A DNA stretch of 6,485 nucleotides from Gemmatimonadaceae bacterium (lineage in GTDB: Bacteria > Gemmatimonadota > Gemmatimonadetes > Gemmatimonadales > Gemmatimonadaceae), in contig JACDDZ010000095.1 of the NCBI GenBank assembly GCA_013816695.1, positions 1-6,485 of the forward strand, written 5' to 3'. The notes under the pieces are model-generated. The model made no database searches. It worked only from the letters and a program-made list of their open reading frames with translations, and had not been told where the DNA came from. Below are positions 5,338 through 6,485 of the stretch, piece after piece (the stretch's first letter is position 1; every line of letters starts with the position of its first letter). The position numbers were made by a program, and so were the translations under genes.

Positions 5338-5867
5338 TGTATGCGGGCCACGTTGCGCTCGGCATTTCCGCGAAGCGGTGGGTTCCCATCGTTCCGCTCT
5401 GGCTGCTTGTCGTTGTATCGCAGCTTCCAGACTGGATTGACGTGGCTGTCTGCACTATGCGTCCGGGAACCATCAGCGCAGCCCTGCTGTCGCATTCCAT
5501 TTCTGCGATTGCCGTCCTCGCTGCCACCGCCGCCCTCGTTGGGCGGTTTTTCTTTGGCAGCTGGTATGTGGCGAAAATTCTGGGACTCCTGGTACTTTCA
5601 CATCTTGCCGGCGACCTTGTTACAGGCCTGAAGCCAACCTGGAGCGGGGGTCCGGTGATCGGGATGAGACTTTACGCCCGCCCGCTTCTCGACTTCGCCT
5701 TTGAATCCGCTGTGATTGCCTGGGGCTGGTGGATGTACCGCTCGACCTTTCGTCCCGTTAACAGGGATTCACTTGCAGTCCGTGGAATGCTAGTGGGCCT
5801 CATCGGGCTCCAGGCATTTGCCGATATCGCATTTACCGTTCTACCGGGCGTGACCAAGTGCTGGTGA
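5337..5867 (+). CDS. Multi-span membrane protein resembling DUF457/YdjM-type putative metal-dependent hydrolases
   Basis: The 176-residue product is mostly hydrophobic, with about five possible spans. It keeps polar residues that recur in a family often annotated as inner-membrane metal-dependent hydrolases: MYAGHVALG (His5), SQLPDWIDV (Asp32, Asp35), LLSHSIS (His53), LSHLAGDLVTG (His89, Asp93), then GGPVIGMRLYARPLLDFAFES and a WGWWMYRS span. The His/Asp residues lie at membrane edges and could bind a metal, but no activity has been shown for this type as far as I know. The ATG shares a base with the stop of the mini-protein gene (TGATG), so translation is probably coupled. A role in lipid or envelope chemistry is only a guess. 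Confidence 0.75.
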   Translation: MYAGHVALGISAKRWVPIVPLWLLVVVSQLPDWIDVAVCTMRPGTISAALLSHSISAIAVLAATAALVGRFFFGSWYVAKILGLLVLSHLAGDLVTGLKPTWSGGPVIGMRLYARPLLDFAFESAVIAWGWWMYRSTFRPVNRDSLAVRGMLVGLIGLQAFADIAFTVLPGVTKCW

Positions 5868-5895
5868 TTGCACCCCGATTCACAAAGCGTACATT
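5868..5895 (+). promoter_or_regulatory. Possible leaderless-type promoter of the HD-domain gene
   Basis: TTGCAC (5868-5873, three of six) lies 16 bases upstream of TACATT (5890-5895, four of six). The -10 ends six bases before the ATG at 5902, the same spacing as at 1013/1020, and no ribosome site precedes the start. The matches are moderate, and the shared geometry is the main support. Confidence 0.35.
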
Positions 5896-5901
5896 CGGCG
5901 C

Positions 5902-6485
5902 ATGACTGAACTCCCATCACGCGACGAAACCCTCGCGCTCGTGCACGAATACACAGCGAGCGATTCGCTTCGCAAGCACATGCTCTCTGTCGAGGCCGCA
6001 ATGCGCGCATATGCCGAAAAGCTTGGCGAAGATCCCGATCGTTGGGGAACCACAGGCCTGGTGCACGACTTCGACTACGAGCGACTCCCCAACGATGCGC
6101 ACTCCCCTACAGAAGAACATCCAGCCGAAGGCGTAAGGATTCTTCGTGAGCGCGGGTACCCCGAGGACGTCCTCGATGCGATCATGGGCCACGCCATCTA
6201 TTGCAATACGCCGAGAGTTACCCCCATGGCCAAGACGCTTTTTGCAGTAGATGAACTCACGGGCCTCATCACGGCCACCGCCCTTGTAAGGCCGAGCAAA
6301 AGCGTCCACGAAGTAGAGGCCAGGTCCGTTCGCAAGAAAATGAAAGACAAAGGCTTCGCCCGCGGCGTAAGCCGCGAGGACGTGCTTCTAGGCGCCCAGG
6401 AACTGGGAGTCGACCTCGACGATCACATATCGTTCGTCATAGCTGCCATGCAAAAATCCGCCAAAGCCATAGGCCTCGACGGAGT
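5902..6485 (+). CDS. HD-domain phosphohydrolase-like protein (C-terminus cut by window edge)
   Basis: The frame is open from the ATG at 5902 to the edge (194 codons). It shows the full set of HD metal-site residues in order: LRKHMLSVE (His26), LVHDFDYE (His55-Asp56), EEHPAEG (His73), MGHAIY (His97) and FAVDELTG (Asp117). HD proteins hydrolyse phosphate esters of nucleotides or other small molecules; this soluble subgroup, with VRPSKS and KKMKDKGFARGVSRED toward the C-terminus, has no firmly known substrate that I can name. Family members are about 190-200 residues, so only a few codons should be missing. The ATG is chosen because MTELPSRDETLALVHEYTASDSLRKH aligns with the usual start in front of the first His. 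It begins 34 bases after the membrane-protein gene and may have its own promoter. Confidence 0.9.
   Translation, partial: MTELPSRDETLALVHEYTASDSLRKHMLSVEAAMRAYAEKLGEDPDRWGTTGLVHDFDYERLPNDAHSPTEEHPAEGVRILRERGYPEDVLDAIMGHAIYCNTPRVTPMAKTLFAVDELTGLITATALVRPSKSVHEVEARSVRKKMKDKGFARGVSREDVLLGAQELGVDLDDHISFVIAAMQKSAKAIGLDG

Noticed and set aside
1..6485. Defence, CRISPR, phage, toxin-antitoxin or insertion-sequence content
   Set aside because: No direct-repeat array, terminal inverted repeats, transposase or integrase motifs, or effector domains were found; the HD and DinB-like proteins alone do not indicate such a system.

Overview
This is a moderately GC-rich bacterial window of densely packed chromosomal genes, with short gaps and several start/stop overlaps. 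The gene forms I recognise from memory suggest a soil or sediment lineage such as Gemmatimonadota: an M28 lipoprotein peptidase with an insert in its catalytic domain, a small MSRAFxKED protein, and a small 'MYAGH' membrane protein. That assignment is an inference, not a proven placement. I see no rRNA, tRNA, CRISPR array, insertion sequence, phage gene or attachment site.

Layout. Positions 1-920 (minus strand) hold the N-terminal 306 codons of an exported M28 zinc aminopeptidase lipoprotein; its end lies outside the window. A 99-bp divergent region (921-1019) separates it from a plus-strand operon. That region has a candidate promoter for each direction, and the plus-strand one is a perfect extended -10 placed so that the transcript would begin at or next to the start codon. 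The operon at 1020-3119 has four genes with start/stop overlaps: a small lipoprotein, a 55-residue glycine-rich membrane protein, queC (TTG start) and queE (GTG start). QueE and QueC catalyse consecutive steps from carboxytetrahydropterin to preQ0, the precursor of queuosine in tRNA. The lipoprotein and mini-membrane protein have no obvious link to that pathway.

At 3120-3171 the operon meets a convergent gene, and a hairpin-forming inverted repeat lies between them. Positions 3172-4332 (minus) encode a PLP-dependent threonine synthase with a two-CxxC N-terminus. Only 20 bp separate its start from the divergent gene at 4353.

The plus-strand run 4353-5867 encodes a DinB-like putative metal-binding four-helix protein, a 91-residue MSRAFxKED protein, a 36-residue single-span membrane peptide and a 176-residue multi-span membrane protein with conserved His/Asp. 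The last three are packed with no gap or a one-base overlap. A further HD-domain hydrolase starts at 5902 after a possible second leaderless-type promoter and runs off the right edge, probably within a few codons of its end.

No stretch over 300 bases lacks a gene. I did not find a convincing new defence or mobile system. The points most worth checking are the leaderless-type promoter, the uncharacterised lipoprotein/mini-membrane pair coupled to queCE, and the compact small-protein cluster at 4951-5867.
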